Positions 22,412 to 33,877 of a stretch of 64,000 nucleotides of DNA are shown piece after piece. Origin of the DNA: Lindgomyces ingoldianus. Its lineage: Eukaryota; Ascomycota; Dothideomycetes; Pleosporales; Lindgomycetaceae. Position 1 is the stretch's first letter; each line of letters starts with the position of its first letter. The stretch covers positions 193,748 to 257,747 of the forward strand of contig NW_022985180.1 in NCBI RefSeq assembly GCF_010093535.1, read 5' to 3'. The translations under genes were made by a program, and so were the position numbers. The notes beneath the pieces are model-generated. The model searched no databases. It saw nothing but the letters and a program-made list of their open reading frames with translations, and had not been told where the DNA came from.

Positions 22412-23997
22412 GGATCTATGTGCTGCAGACTAAACACCCAAGAGCACACAAGATATTTCCATCTTAGCTCCTGCTAATATCGGGCGTTAAACCCTCTTGG
22501 GTGCTGCATCATGTTCCAACATTTGCAACGCATCAGGAGATATTTTGCTGTGGACTATAAAAATGCTAAAAAAAAAAAATACGAGGCAAAGCCCGATTCG
22601 TTGAACCAACGTTTGGTACCATGACTGTCCCTATCATCACCAAGACGTCACCAGGGCCAAATACTCATAACTCACTAACTTCGGGTTTCCATTCCGGGCT
22701 GAGTTTCACGATCTTCAAGTTTATACAAACTGGTTTCCCACACCCCACATTCTCTACACGCAATCATATTCACCGTATAAAATGGAAGTACCAGCGCAGC
22801 ATGACTTAAAAGCTCACCGGATCATGCTGTATGACAGCTTTGAGATCCGAAATGAAGCGAGAGAATATGGTTGCAGCTCTTCTGGAGGTCTGTACCGTAT
22901 CATGGCTCGCGCTCGCAGTTCTCTGGCCGGAAATTCCCGATGAATGGGTGACGATAAACGGTGCTCCTGAACAGTTGACATATGCATCTGCCGCTTCTGA
23001 CTACTTACCGCACAGCTAATCAAGGTCCCCAAAGGTATCAAGAGATGAATAGGTTCAAAACTTCGAATCTTCTGCTTTTACACTTTTTTCCCTCCAAAGA
23101 ACAAGTGATTTTACTTATCGATCTCAACCTCCTCGAAGATGGGCCGAACATGGACTACTGGTGATTCTTATCTGCTTTACCTAGTGGGTAACGTGGTGTT
23201 TGTTCTAGCGCGCCTGATCTTGGGAGCAATTGCCTCTAGCATATGAGACCACAGGGTATATAAACCCCTCCTATCATGCAAGTTCCACTTACCCAATCCT
23301 TGATTCCGTGGGTGAAAAAAACTACCCAGCTAAAATCCAGAGAGTAGAAGTTACAGACACTCGGCCCTATACTACGGCGTCCCCGGCTTGGAATAAAACT
23401 TGTCGCATACCAATGATGCTGCGGCCGCCACCACAGTGAATAGCTCCCTCGTATGGAATTAAAAACCGCGAGCGTTGTCAGCATAGGGGAAGAAATTGAA
23501 GTAGCAAAGCCCGTAGGGCTTGCGCGCCATACCGTGGAGCAAAGGTGATAGGAGAAGATGTATTAAATCTTTCAACTCTTTAAAAATGGTGCGTTATTTC
23601 CTTAGATCGGCAATAAAAACCATTGAACTGAGATAACGAGATATGAGGCCCGAAGGCGTCTAAGAGCTGAATCGAATGAAGCTTTGCGCGAGGTGCGTAA
23701 ATTGCAAGACTAGCTTAAGACCGGTGAGCATCGTGGCTCGGTGGTGGCGAGAAGACACATGAATCGTAGAGTGTAGGAAGTTAAAAGGTGTGGTATTTGT
23801 AATGCTCGCTAAAATCTCAAGAAAGGAATGAACAATATTGACAGGAAGTGAAAGATTATATCGTATGATTTACAATAGTCGACGAACGGTGAGAAAATCG
23901 ACGCCTATTCCCCACCCATGGTATGCAAACAAAGTACCAATCTTGTGCAGCAACAAGCCATCCCGTATCGCCTCTTCGTCTGTGACTTGTTCGCACA
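22412..23997. other. gene-poor region
   Basis: Apart from the inverted repeat and A run next to the poly-T tract, I see no gene, RNA or element here. The small ORFs (for example 22621-22809 and 23230-23439) show no domain or protein-like composition. Confidence 0.4.
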
Positions 23998-24783
23998 TCA
24001 ATGAGAGAAACCTGACTGACCATCCTCCTCGGAGTCTTCTGAATCATAGCTCTCGTCTGAGAAGTCGTCGTCGCTCACGATACCTGCAAGACCTCTTAAC
24101 TCAGCCGCGCTCAATGCATGGCCAAGACCTATAGATAATTGGAGGTCGTCGTCGGCATCGAGCATGTGGTAAGTCCACGATAGGTCGATATCGTCGAGAG
24201 TATGTGGTTCGGCGGGTGAGCCAACGCGGCATTTGACCTTCCTGACCTCGAGTCCGAACACACCATCGTTACTGGGTTCGTCCAAGTCCATGGCGGAATC
24301 TCGGCGGACATGCATCGGTATCCGGATCTTGGAGTCCGTTGATGCCTCGGCTACGGAGCCCTCTTTGATAACGGCTCGCTTAAATGTGGGATTTTTTAGT
24401 TGCTGCACTCCGACCACATAGTAGAGCGGCCTGTTTTGCATCTGGCGAAACCAGGTTTGGGCAGCAGGATCCTGGCGGAGGGCGTTGAAGGAGGCCGAGG
24501 GATGCTTAAGTGAGCAGTACTTCATCTCGTCGGCTTGAATGACGAGCAGATTCTCCTGTGAAGGGGAGAGCGGACGTCCATGGAGACTTGACACTAAGCG
24601 GCCTTCATCGTCGTAAGAGACGAGGTCCTTATAGCGAGACTGAATCGATGGCTCTTGGAGAGCTTGGCGTATTGAGGTGCTGATGAAGGATTCGGAAGAG
24701 GGGTCTAGGGGGTCGGAGAGCAGTTGACCCAGGGTCACAGTATTGGGGGCAAGAGGCGTTGGGAGGAGGATAGGGCCAGCCAT
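23998..24783 (-). CDS. conserved fungal hypothetical protein with acidic C-terminus
   Basis: A single exon of 261 residues starting MAGPILLPTPLAPNTVTLGQ. I believe relatives of unknown function exist in other filamentous ascomycetes, but no named domain is recognised. The middle (DEMKYCSLKHPSASFNALRQ and PLYYVVGVQQLKNPTFKRAV) reads like a compact globular domain, and DLDEPSNDGVFGLEVRKVKC precedes a region ending in a run of Asp, Glu and Ser (about residues 235-257). No signal peptide or transmembrane helix is seen; the tail suggests a soluble, possibly nuclear, protein. Reading-frame quality and codon use support a real gene. Confidence 0.75.
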   Translation of the reverse strand: MAGPILLPTPLAPNTVTLGQLLSDPLDPSSESFISTSIRQALQEPSIQSRYKDLVSYDDEGRLVSSLHGRPLSPSQENLLVIQADEMKYCSLKHPSASFNALRQDPAAQTWFRQMQNRPLYYVVGVQQLKNPTFKRAVIKEGSVAEASTDSKIRIPMHVRRDSAMDLDEPSNDGVFGLEVRKVKCRVGSPAEPHTLDDIDLSWTYHMLDADDDLQLSIGLGHALSAAELRGLAGIVSDDDFSDESYDSEDSEEDGQSGFSH

Positions 24784-26115
24784 AGTGTTTGAATAAACTG
24801 AAAGAATCTTCGAACTTGAATGATGAAGTGAAAGTCAACCTACCTTCAGCTCCTCTATAAGCATTTCATCAACCCCGACTCTCGGCGGCATAAAAGCCAT
24901 GAGCCACTCGCGTTCCGCCTCCGTAGCGGTATATCCCACAAGGCCAGCGTTCTGCGGCACTCAGACGATGATCAGGCCAGGCGGCAAGTCGAAGCTCACG
25001 GTGCAGACACCGCATGCGGGGCAGAATCTTGGAATTCCATACGTCTGCATGAGACAAGAAGTGTAGGAAAGTATGGCTGCAGTCGGCTCCCGCCGGCTGT
25101 GTGTGCGAGCTATTCCGAAGGAGCGGTGTTGGTGTTGAGTGTTTTGCACACCCATGTGGAGAGTCTCCCGATTCCTCCCGCTGTCACGAGCCGTGTTGCC
25201 TTTCCGGCAGGACATGCTTGGCTTGGCGGTGGAAATGCATGGAATCTAGATGCAGATGAATGGCCAGATGGATGGCTTTACCCTCGTATTTCCAAACACA
25301 GGATTGAGGAGGAAGAGGGGGTGCAATATATCATGCAAGGTTGCCACGCCTGCTACGCCTGCTTCCTTCAGTTCATTGCGGGGGAGAGAACAACCTGGAA
25401 CATCGCAACCAGAGAACAGGAGATTTGAGAGATGAAAAGGTGTTGCCATTTCCAGGCCATGTGTGGGCGATATTGGCGCGCTCAGTGATGCAGGTCCAGC
25501 GGTGAGGGATGAGATGACAGTCGGCCTTCCATGAGGGATTTTCGATAGTGCTTGAAGTGGCGAGGACCTGCAGATTGAGGCCGCAGAGTCTGACGCCGTA
25601 GACGCCAGCCTCAATATCAGCCCCGTGAAGGAGGACAAATATCCCCCGAAGCCTGAAGCCTGAAGCCATGGAAGCAGAAAGCTTGCCCAGGTGAGCCGCA
25701 CGACATTGATGGCTGACAATCCGATGGTCCGTGAATAGTGGCGGAGAATAGGGACAAGAGGCTTGGCGATGAGCGGTGGTTTGGGGTTGTCAGGTGGGGA
25801 GTGGGGAGTGGCGTCAGTGGCTGGGCAGATGTCGACCGCACACCTGGGCACAACCGTCATGGTATCACGCTGACGACAATTGTTAGGTGCGGGCAGCGAA
25901 ATGGGACAGCCTCACGACCGTCTTGTCAATTCGCCCTTAGCAGGAAAATGGGCTCCTTCTCTAGCTCCCCTTCCGAATTGCACAAATGGCAAGGACGAGG
26001 CTGCTTACGGCTTTGCCGGATGCATCGCGAACACAGCCGCATCGAGAAAGTTAGATAGTGCGGACACGCTCCAGGCCGTGATTACACCTGTCCACAACCA
26101 TCACCATCTTTTGCC
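24784..26115. other. intergenic region between divergent genes
   Basis: About 1.3 kb. A 204-codon minus ORF (25246-25860) overlaps several equally long ORFs on the other strand and shows no domain, so it is not called. The region serves as the shared upstream DNA of the hypothetical gene and the LCAT-like hydrolase. Confidence 0.4.
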
Positions 26116-28905
26116 ATGGCAGAGTCGGCGTCTGATGCTGCCACTGGGCATCGCAACCGCCAGAATGCCCTCTCTGACATCCAATTCGCCTCCATCATAG
26201 ACCCCGACCTCACCCCTTCCGAGGATGAGACGCCCGATGAAAAGACGCTGCAGCTGGAGGATGCGCAGTCTGCCATTGGCGTCAGCATTGGACAGCAGCA
26301 GACGCGGCTAACATCACCGAAGACACCAGCTGCGGAGAAGGCAGCTGCATTGGACGATGTCGAAGGCGGGGGGCTCTTTGAGGGCTGGCAGCAGGCAAGT
26401 GATGGGACTATTGACCAAAGACCCCAAGAACCAAGTCCAGTGGGAGATCAGAGCGACGGAAGTGAATTACGAAGTCCAGTGAAGTTCACGATACCGTCGC
26501 GGAATGACTCGCCTGTTCGATTACCCTCGCCGTGGCGAGCCTCCCCAAAGAAGTTCCAACAGGAGGACGACCACAGGGCGGCTTTGCGCGATACCTTCGC
26601 AGCAGGGTACCGGAGGAGAGCTTTGTCGGGAGGATCAGCCACCGAGGCGCTGAGGAAATATATTCCCTTTAATCTACCTTCGATGCCCAAAACGTCGAGC
26701 CTTCTCAACTTCTCTCTCCCAAGCTTCTCTGTGTCGTCCTTTGACAGTGCTCGAGGGCGTCCTAGTGGGAATGCAGCCCTGCGGAAGCGGGCCACATCCC
26801 CCATTCCCCAGAATGATAGAGCCCTAGTATCTAAGGATGAGCTGAGTGCACCCGTCCCCCGCCAAGGAAGCCTTTCCGAAAAGCGCCAACCTGCCACTGA
26901 TCCCTCCTCAATCGCAACTCCAGACGTGCCACGCCCCTCACTCCAGCGCCGACAAACTCCAAAGTTACGACGGTCCAACTCAGAAGGCTCCCTCCTTCTC
27001 TACCGCAGCCGCTCCTTTGCCTCTTCCCTTGGAGATGACTCGCGCTTCGAGCACGTACAAGAGCAAGTGAATAGCAGGTTCAAGGCAATCAAGGATAGCT
27101 GGCAAGACGCCAACTTCAAGCTCCCCAGCATGCCCACATTGCCTAACTTTAATTTTGGATCTAGGGAAGACTTGTTCAGACCGCGAAATGGAAGTACGAC
27201 GCCGAGAGGCTTTGACAACACTCGGCCTAGTCCCATGGTCACTTCGTTTTCTGTAAAAAGCATACCGACAAAGATACCGAGGGCGAAAGAATCGAGTACG
27301 AACATCGCGGGGATGTCTGCTACAACACATCCATATTTTGCGCGCGCGCTCCAAGAACTCACAGGCGACCTCGTTATTCTCGGTGGATATCGAGGCTCAA
27401 TCCTGCGGTCCGCTGAGCCTCCGAACCGTCAACTCTGGGTCCCGATCAAGGTCGGCTTAAACCTCCGCAAAGTCGATCTTGAACTTGGCCTCAACCCCGA
27501 AGATGAGGAGACAGAAGAGGATCGCATCATTCCCGCTGGAATGCTCACTAACATCGGCCCTGTGGATATTGCAAAAAGACTGTTTAAGAGGCTGAGGGCA
27601 AGCGAGAATGCAAAGAACGGAAGTCTAAGAGTGCATAATTATGGTTATGACTGGAGATTATCCCCCCATATTCTTTCCCGCCGTCTAATCGAGTATCTGA
27701 AGACTCTCCCATGCAATCAACCTGGTGTACCTCCAGAAAAGCGCGGTGCAGTCATGATTGCCCACAGCCTGGGCGGCTTGATAACACGACACGCCGTCAA
27801 CCAGAACCCCGAGCTCTTTGCTGGAGTCATTTATGCAGGCGTTCCGCAAACTTGCGTCAACATCCTGGGACCCCTACGAAATGGGGATGACGTCCTGCTC
27901 TCCTCGCGCGTGCTAACTGCACAAGTCAACTTTACAATACGAACATCGTACGCACTACTTCCGCTAGATGGGAAGTGTTTCTTCAACAAATACACTAAAG
28001 AGGAATACCCGGTTGATTTCTTCAATGTCAAAACTTGGATTGAACACTCTCTATCGCCGTGCGTCGCCGCGCCGCTTCCAGCCCCGACACAGATGCCAAA
28101 TTCGAGTTTGACAGGGATGTTGAACGCGATGTCACAAGCATTACCTTCATTCTCTGTAATTGGACGAAAAGGTTCTGTATCAAAAGGGAGTACTAGCAAC
28201 AGCAATAGCACCTCCGCAACTCCAACCGCAACCTGTACACCCAGCCCCAACACCTCTTCCTTCGTCCTCGGAAACTCCGGATCTATTACCCAAGCCGCGC
28301 AGACCGCCGCCTTCCATCTCGCCGAAAGCTCCGCGCAGACAACAGGCATGACAGTCCAGCTATCTAGCAACACACACACGCATAAACCCCCAAACCCCAA
28401 CTCCAATCCCCAGGACTCCGGGCCGCCATTCCCATCCCTCCCACCCCCCTCCACGACCATAACAATCCCGCACGACAAAGCCCTCACCTACCTAACGCGC
28501 ACCCTAGCCGAAATCAAAACCTTCAAACTCGCTCTCGCGCACCATCCCCCCCACACCCAATCTAACTCATACCCCCCCATCGCGCTAATCTACGGGAAAT
28601 CCACGCCCACTGTGTACGGCGCAAAAGTTGAGTCCCGGGACGCGATTAAGCGTGCAGATGCGTATGATGAGCTTGCGTTCGCATCTGGAGATGGGGTTGT
28701 GTTGGCAAGGGCAGCGATGGCGCCCGAGGGTTATAGTGTTGAGAGAGGGGGCGTTGTGAGTAGTGATAGGGGGCATGTGACATTGTTGGGAGATTTGGAG
28801 GCGGTGGGGAGGTGCTTGATCACGGTTTTGGAGGCGAGGAGGAGCGGGGTGGGACTGGGAAGGGGAAGAGTTAAGGGCAAGGTGGGAGAGGGGAGGTTTG
28901 TTTAG
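26116..28905 (+). CDS. LCAT-like alpha/beta hydrolase (lipase/acyltransferase fold)
   Basis: A single exon of 929 residues. The first 400 are low-complexity, rich in Ser and Pro (DSPVRLPSPWRASPKKF), likely disordered and phosphorylated. The hydrolase domain runs from about 405 to 660: HPYFARALQELTGDLVILGG, LRVHNYGYDWRLSPH, then VMIAHSLGGLITRHAV with the nucleophile Ser at about 551 in AHSLGG, and FAGVIYAGVPQTC. The resemblance is to lecithin:cholesterol acyltransferase and related phospholipases. Another low-complexity Ser/Thr/Pro stretch (about 680-790) is followed by a conserved end (ALIYGKSTPTVYGAKVE, GVVLARAAMAPEGY), where the last catalytic His/Asp may lie. No signal peptide or membrane helix is seen. 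Function beyond lipid acyl hydrolysis or transfer is unknown. Confidence 0.88.
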   Translation: MAESASDAATGHRNRQNALSDIQFASIIDPDLTPSEDETPDEKTLQLEDAQSAIGVSIGQQQTRLTSPKTPAAEKAAALDDVEGGGLFEGWQQASDGTIDQRPQEPSPVGDQSDGSELRSPVKFTIPSRNDSPVRLPSPWRASPKKFQQEDDHRAALRDTFAAGYRRRALSGGSATEALRKYIPFNLPSMPKTSSLLNFSLPSFSVSSFDSARGRPSGNAALRKRATSPIPQNDRALVSKDELSAPVPRQGSLSEKRQPATDPSSIATPDVPRPSLQRRQTPKLRRSNSEGSLLLYRSRSFASSLGDDSRFEHVQEQVNSRFKAIKDSWQDANFKLPSMPTLPNFNFGSREDLFRPRNGSTTPRGFDNTRPSPMVTSFSVKSIPTKIPRAKESSTNIAGMSATTHPYFARALQELTGDLVILGGYRGSILRSAEPPNRQLWVPIKVGLNLRKVDLELGLNPEDEETEEDRIIPAGMLTNIGPVDIAKRLFKRLRASENAKNGSLRVHNYGYDWRLSPHILSRRLIEYLKTLPCNQPGVPPEKRGAVMIAHSLGGLITRHAVNQNPELFAGVIYAGVPQTCVNILGPLRNGDDVLLSSRVLTAQVNFTIRTSYALLPLDGKCFFNKYTKEEYPVDFFNVKTWIEHSLSPCVAAPLPAPTQMPNSSLTGMLNAMSQALPSFSVIGRKGSVSKGSTSNSNSTSATPTATCTPSPNTSSFVLGNSGSITQAAQTAAFHLAESSAQTTGMTVQLSSNTHTHKPPNPNSNPQDSGPPFPSLPPPSTTITIPHDKALTYLTRTLAEIKTFKLALAHHPPHTQSNSYPPIALIYGKSTPTVYGAKVESRDAIKRADAYDELAFASGDGVVLARAAMAPEGYSVERGGVVSSDRGHVTLLGDLEAVGRCLITVLEARRSGVGLGRGRVKGKVGEGRFV

Positions 28906-29246
28906 GGGAGTGTGAGGGTGGGGGTTGGGGTTGGGATTGTTGGATTAGGATTTAAGAGGGTTTATTAAGGGGACAAGATTTGTGTAGAGAAATGCATTGA
29001 TGCTATTACTTCCAGACATTTAAATATTACAATTGTCCGTAGAGGGGTTAATCCTATTGTAGGGTCAGTCAAATCTACCCAGGGTCTAAGATCACACATA
29101 CTGTTTGTTTGCCGTTCCTAAGACTCACCCTGCTCTTCTCAGCCTAGTCTTTCATATCCAGCCAAAAGTATCATATTTTTGACTTCTTCAAGGAGTCCAT
29201 ACCCTGGAATCTTCCGTAACCAATTTTCTAACTTCTCCAAATCGGA
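28906..29246. other. intergenic region between convergent genes
   Basis: About 340 bp. It begins with a G/T-rich stretch after the hydrolase stop (28906-28950) and becomes AT-rich. Nothing beyond the 3' untranslated regions of the two convergent genes is evident. Confidence 0.4.
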
Positions 29247-30089
29247 TCACCATCCTCCACGTCCCCTTGCCCTCCTCGGGCCCCCTCCACCACCCCTCCA
29301 GTACTCACTCGCGGGAGGAGCCTCTCCACGCCTCCACTCCCCAGAAGGAAGTCCACTTCCTCGGCCGCCACCACCACTATATCCAAACCCGCCTCGTCCT
29401 CCGAATCCATTCTCCCTCCCTCCAGCTCCCCTTCCTCCACCAAAACCTCCTCGCGGCAGCGGTCCTCTCCCCATATCCCTCGACAGTGTAGCAGGAGCAG
29501 GTTGAGCAGATCCATCCGCATTCGGCGGCAGGATAGCACAGGAAATAAAATCACCAATAACAAAGCGGCCATCTGCAAGGGTCTTATTGGGCTCACCATT
29601 CAGATTACTCAGCGCATTCGGAACTCCTGCACTATCTGTATTCACAGCATCCTCGTCTCCAGCCACCGGGCTGCCAATCACCACGCTCCCAAGTTCGCGG
29701 CTAGTGTAGCGACCTGGACGCGAGGACTGCATGTCTGCAAAGACCATGCGAAACGCGACGCGTGTGCCTGTGTACGGTGGAGGGAGGAAGGAAGGGGCGA
29801 GGGCGGAGGCAACAAGTTTTGTGAGTTCGGAGATGCTGCAGTCGGGCCAGGTGTAGATTTGGAGGTGTTGGGGAAGTCGTGTGTCTGGGGAGAAATCTTC
29901 CAGTCTGGAGATTTGTGAGTTAGAGTTGAGATGTGGGAGTTTGGTTTGCAGCTAGACATCTTTCGAAGATTAGGGAAGGCAGTTGGAGAAATCTCACCGG
30001 TGAAAGGAGCCGTTTTTGTAGAACAGGCGTAGGAGGAAGGGGGTGGTTGTTTGGCGGTCGATTTTGCCAGTCGAGGCTGGAGCGGCCAT
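29247..30089 (-). CDS. SAP18: SAP18 family protein (Sin3-associated polypeptide p18) with Gly/Arg-rich tail
   Basis: SAP18 is a ubiquitin-fold partner of the Sin3 histone deacetylase complex and of the ASAP/PSAP RNA-processing complexes. Exons 30089-29998 and 29904-29247 give 249 residues. The start MAAPASTGKIDRQTTTPFLL matches the family's KIDRxxTxPFLLR entry, then LFYKNGSFHR, LPQHLQIYTWPDCSISELTK and GTRVAFRMVFAD. The animal protein is about 150 residues; here an extra loop (ASPVAGDEDAVNTD region) and an RGG-type tail from about 190 to the end (RGGFGGGRGAGGR, YSGGGGRGSG) are added, suggesting RNA binding and arginine methylation. It is divergent from PRP18 with only 291 bp between starts, so the two probably share a promoter. 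Confidence 0.93.
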
Positions 30090-30380
30090 GTTGGAGATTG
30101 TGATACGGGCTTGAGTGGATGGGATATGCGGGTAACGCGCAATCTGCAACTTTTAGCAGCACAGTGTTCTATAAGGTTACTTTAATGTTTATGGTGAATT
30201 GGAGAGGAAGTTTAAACAAAGGTTCCCGACATGTTACGGAACTGGATATGAGCTCGGACCAGTAGTTTCTTGGCCGGCGAATTTGTTTCTCCGTATCCGG
30301 AATGTAAATCGCGTCAGTGCCCTCTCCCACTCAGTACCACCACACAATCGAGCCTTGCACACCCACTTCCAACCGGCACC
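30090..30380. promoter_or_regulatory. short bidirectional promoter between SAP18 and PRP18
   Basis: The 291-bp gap separates two divergent genes whose products both act in nuclear RNA processing. No TATA box is obvious. Co-regulation is inferred from spacing only. Confidence 0.5.
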
Positions 30381-31466
30381 ATGGATTTCGCAAAGTTAAT
30401 GTCGGCGCATATAAACAAAGCCAAAGAAGCCGCTCCTCCAGACTCTTCCGACAAGAAGTACCTTAAGCGTTCCGAGATCGAAGCCCAACGCGAAGCTGCA
30501 TACCTTGCCGAGAAGCAAGCGGCCGAAGAAGCTCGTCGCGAGAAACTCGAGAAAAAGAGGAAAGCCGAGGAATATGAGGCGCACAAGGAAGCCGAACGAA
30601 GAGAGAAGCGGCGACGGCTGGCCGAGGAATCTAAGCAGCGGAGAGAGCAAGAGGAGGAAGAACAAGAGAGACAGAGACGGAAACGATTAGGTCTACCAGA
30701 TCTGCCGCCGAGGAAGAAAGAGGGCGAGGATGAGGGCACTCCGGTGCCGGATGACGAGGATATCGAAGAGGAAGAGTTGGTGGGGAAGCTGAGAGCTTTG
30801 GATGAGCCGGCAAGATTGTTTGGTGAGACGCATAAACAGAGGTTGAAGCGGTATAAGAAGCGTGTGGGAGCTGATAGCCTTGCTGCGCTCATAACCGACG
30901 GACCGATTCCAACCACCCTTCAATTGGTGCCGGAGAAGGACATGAGGGTTGAATTGAAGGTACCGAAGGATGAGGAGGCGAGAAAGTTCTTATTCAGGCA
31001 ACTGGCTAGCTACTTCACAATGGTACTCAAGGCGTGGGAGGTGGCGCTCGCAGGCCGCTCAGATGAGGTTAAGACGAGCTACCAAGGCAAACAAGCGCAC
31101 ACTGCTATGGTACAAGCGCGGGAGAACATGCGACCACTATTCAAAAAGCTCGAAAAGGGTGACTTGGAAGACGGAATTCTAGAACCTGTAGTCGAAATTG
31201 TGAATGCAGCACAAGAGAGGAGGTATGTAGATGCGAATGATGGCTACCTCAGACTCAGCATTGGCAAAGCAGCCTGGCCCATCGGAGTCACCATGGTTGG
31301 TATCCACGAGCGGTCTGCTCGAGAGAAGCTGCACGAGAGCGATAAGAATGCAGCGCATATCATGAGCGATGAGATTACGCGCAAATATCTGCAAAGCATC
31401 AAGAGGTGCTTGAGCTTTGCGCAAACACGGTGGCCGCCAGATGATCAATTGCAGTTGATGGGCTGA
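30381..31466 (+). CDS. PRP18: pre-mRNA-splicing factor 18 (Prp18)
   Basis: A U5 snRNP-associated factor needed for the second catalytic step of splicing. A single exon of 361 residues from ATG 30381 (MDFAKLMSAHINKAKEAAPP); an in-frame ATG at 30270 would add 37 residues with no family resemblance. Residues 30-150 are a charged coiled-coil/PRP4-like region (EKKRKAEEYEAHKEAERREK). The SFM/PRP4-like segment LPDLPPRKKEGED is followed by RLFGETHKQRLKRYKKR. The Prp18 helical domain fills the second half: EARKFLFRQLASYFTMVLKA, WEVALAGRSDEVK, the conserved loop NDGYLRLSIGKAAWPIGVTM and VGIHERSAREKLHES, ending TRKYLQSIKRCLSFAQTRWP. Complete and undamaged. Confidence 0.97.
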   Translation: MDFAKLMSAHINKAKEAAPPDSSDKKYLKRSEIEAQREAAYLAEKQAAEEARREKLEKKRKAEEYEAHKEAERREKRRRLAEESKQRREQEEEEQERQRRKRLGLPDLPPRKKEGEDEGTPVPDDEDIEEEELVGKLRALDEPARLFGETHKQRLKRYKKRVGADSLAALITDGPIPTTLQLVPEKDMRVELKVPKDEEARKFLFRQLASYFTMVLKAWEVALAGRSDEVKTSYQGKQAHTAMVQARENMRPLFKKLEKGDLEDGILEPVVEIVNAAQERRYVDANDGYLRLSIGKAAWPIGVTMVGIHERSAREKLHESDKNAAHIMSDEITRKYLQSIKRCLSFAQTRWPPDDQLQLMG

Positions 31467-31781
31467 ACAGAGTGTGGGGCCGGCGTTAGGGTGGGTCGAC
31501 AATCGACTATATAATAGATATAAATCAAATACAATTCATGTATAATTTAACTAAACTGGTTTTAAAAGTTGAGCGCGATTTGAGAAAGGTGTGACGACGC
31601 GCGTTCACGTGGGTGCGCGGATTTGACATCGCCGACATCCCACCAGCCCACTTTCTCACTCATCTGATCCGCGATTAACAGATTTTCGATTGACACTGAG
31701 TCTTGTATCCAAGAACGCAGGTATTTTGGCTCTGCTCCCTGCTGCTGATTTTATGACGTGCTCAAGACGCACCATATCGCC

Positions 31782-33877
31782 ATGCACGAAATTGTGACTC
31801 TACAGTTTGGTCAACAGAGTAACTATCTCGGGACACACTTCTGGAACACACAGGTAGGTACTTTTCCCCTTTGATTATTTCCTTAGATACCTTTTCAATC
31901 ACACCGTTACATTTAGGACATCTTCATTGTCAATGTGGCTCCGGAGGCTTCTTACCCAAAAGCCACAATTTTTTCGCTTTTACCATCGCGCCCTCTCCCT
32001 CCTTCTCCGCTTGCACCAAGTAGAGTTACTTCTCCATTTTCTGACTACCTTCGAGGAATCTTACTTTACATACCCGCCTGATCCAGAGTCTCCCGTCAAT
32101 CATGACATCCTCTTCCGACCTGGGATTGCTCCCGATGGATCAGACACATTCACACCAAGGACCCTCATCTATGACTTGAAGGGAGCTTTCGGCAGCATGA
32201 GGAAGGTTAATGCACTGTACGAGCCTGACTACAACGAGAGTCAAGAAGCGGGCGGCGTGTGGTCAGTAAACTCTTATGAACCTACTTATGAACACAGGTA
32301 ACAGGACGCTGGACCGTCACTGGAGTACTACTTCTATTACACGCTCCTAAGGCTAACTATTCATTTTAGGCCATCTAAACCAATCATACAACGTTCTCAG
32401 CCTATTCCCCAATCAGCATATCAGGTACACCTCGACGCAGGCCTTGACCCACCCCCGCTCACTACTTCCACTGTCCGCTATTGGTCCGACTATTCTCGTG
32501 TGTTCTACCACCCTAAGTCATTGGTTCAACTCTCTGAGTTTGAAGTCAACGACAAACTTATGCCGTTCGAAAAATGGGATGTTGGCATGAGCCTTTTCGA
32601 TAAGCTAGAAAGAGAGGTAGATCTAGTTGACAGAGACCTAAGACCGTTTGTAGAAGAGTGTGATGGCATGCAGGGGCTACAGCTTATCACTAGCGTTGAC
32701 GATGCTTGGGGAGGGTGGGCGAGTGGGTGGATTGAGAGACTCCAGGACGAATATGGAAAATTCAGTATCTGGACCTGGGGCTTAGGAGACCAGGGTAGCA
32801 ATATGGCAGTATCAAGAGTCTGAAATCTGATTCTTTTGGTGAAAGTATTCGCTGACAGCCACTCAGGAAATGAGACTTCAGCAGATCGTAAACTCTGCCC
32901 GGTCCCTATATGCTCTTGCCGAGCACTCATCTGTATACTCCCCAGTCTCCCAAACTCCTCTGAAAGTGCCTTCATATATGTCAATAGATGCAAGTTCGCC
33001 ATGGCATACTGGCGCTCTGCAAGCTGTGGCTATTGAAAGTATGACGATATCATCACGACTAAGATCATCTGACGGAAGCCGAGGATCCTTGCATGATATG
33101 GAAGACACTTTCAATAATACCGGCAAACGTAGGATTGCAAAACTTGAGATGAGCGCTGCGGACCCGGATGTCCTCGAGGAGAAATGCGAGGAACAAATCG
33201 CGCAAGCCGAGAAAGTTGGTTCCGTGACTTTGAAGCGAGAGAGCGAAGGAAGAGACCAATTGACTGAGTTCGATATGGATGTATTCACGAAAGATTACAG
33301 GACTCCCTCTACCGGTATCAAGCAGCAAAAGAAAGACCATATCTTCGGGAGGGTGGAGGCCGCAAGAGGAGAATGGAGTAGCTCTGAGGGTAGAGGAGGG
33401 CGAGATCCTCGCGACCGATTCGGTGAAGGACCAGCAGTGCAAAGGTACGTTACATCCAGGCCCGCTTCAAGGCCTTGGCCTTTACGAGGAGGAGCTTGAG
33501 CAAGCAAGCTTGATGCTAGCTTCTTGCACGCTCCAGTACCGTGCCCACAATACGAACAGCCACGAGAAGCCACTATTGAAAAATATCTCGACTAACAATT
33601 ACACATGAGAAGGTTTTCCACATCGCTTCTTTTTCCTCTACTTGACAGCTTCCCATCCATATTCAATGTTAGGTCAGGCCAAAATGGGAAAATAGCAGTG
33701 TACTCGGGATTGACGGCGAGCACAGCAGTTGCAAACCAGGTTCGATTAATTGAGCAGATCGTGCGGCGAGCGGCGAGCCTTGATGAACGGGAAACTCTCT
33801 GTAACAGTCTGCAGACGATCGCAGAGGAATATGACGAGGGATGGGCCAGTGGCAGTGACAGCGATGAGGATGACTGA
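31782..33877 (+). CDS. DML1: DML1/misato-like tubulin-related mitochondrial inheritance protein
   Basis: DML1 is a misato/tubulin-like protein needed for mitochondrial DNA inheritance and mitochondrial shape. Exon 1 (31782-31853) encodes [20 protein letters not shown], the family's tubulin-like start. After a 202-bp intron exon 2 starts at 32056 ([20 protein letters not shown]) and continues to [20 protein letters not shown]. After one or two introns near 32265-32370 it goes on with [40 protein letters not shown] and [21 protein letters not shown] further exon from about 32868 ([20 protein letters not shown]) runs to about 33443, and the last (33608 on) gives [14 protein letters not shown] and an acidic end (DSDEDD). 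Five or more introns make the exact joins uncertain, but all family blocks are present in order. Confidence 0.88.

Noticed and set aside
25246..25860. 204-codon minus-strand ORF upstream of the LCAT-like gene
   Set aside because: Overlaps comparable ORFs on the other strand, has no domain, and its composition looks like translated non-coding GC-rich DNA.
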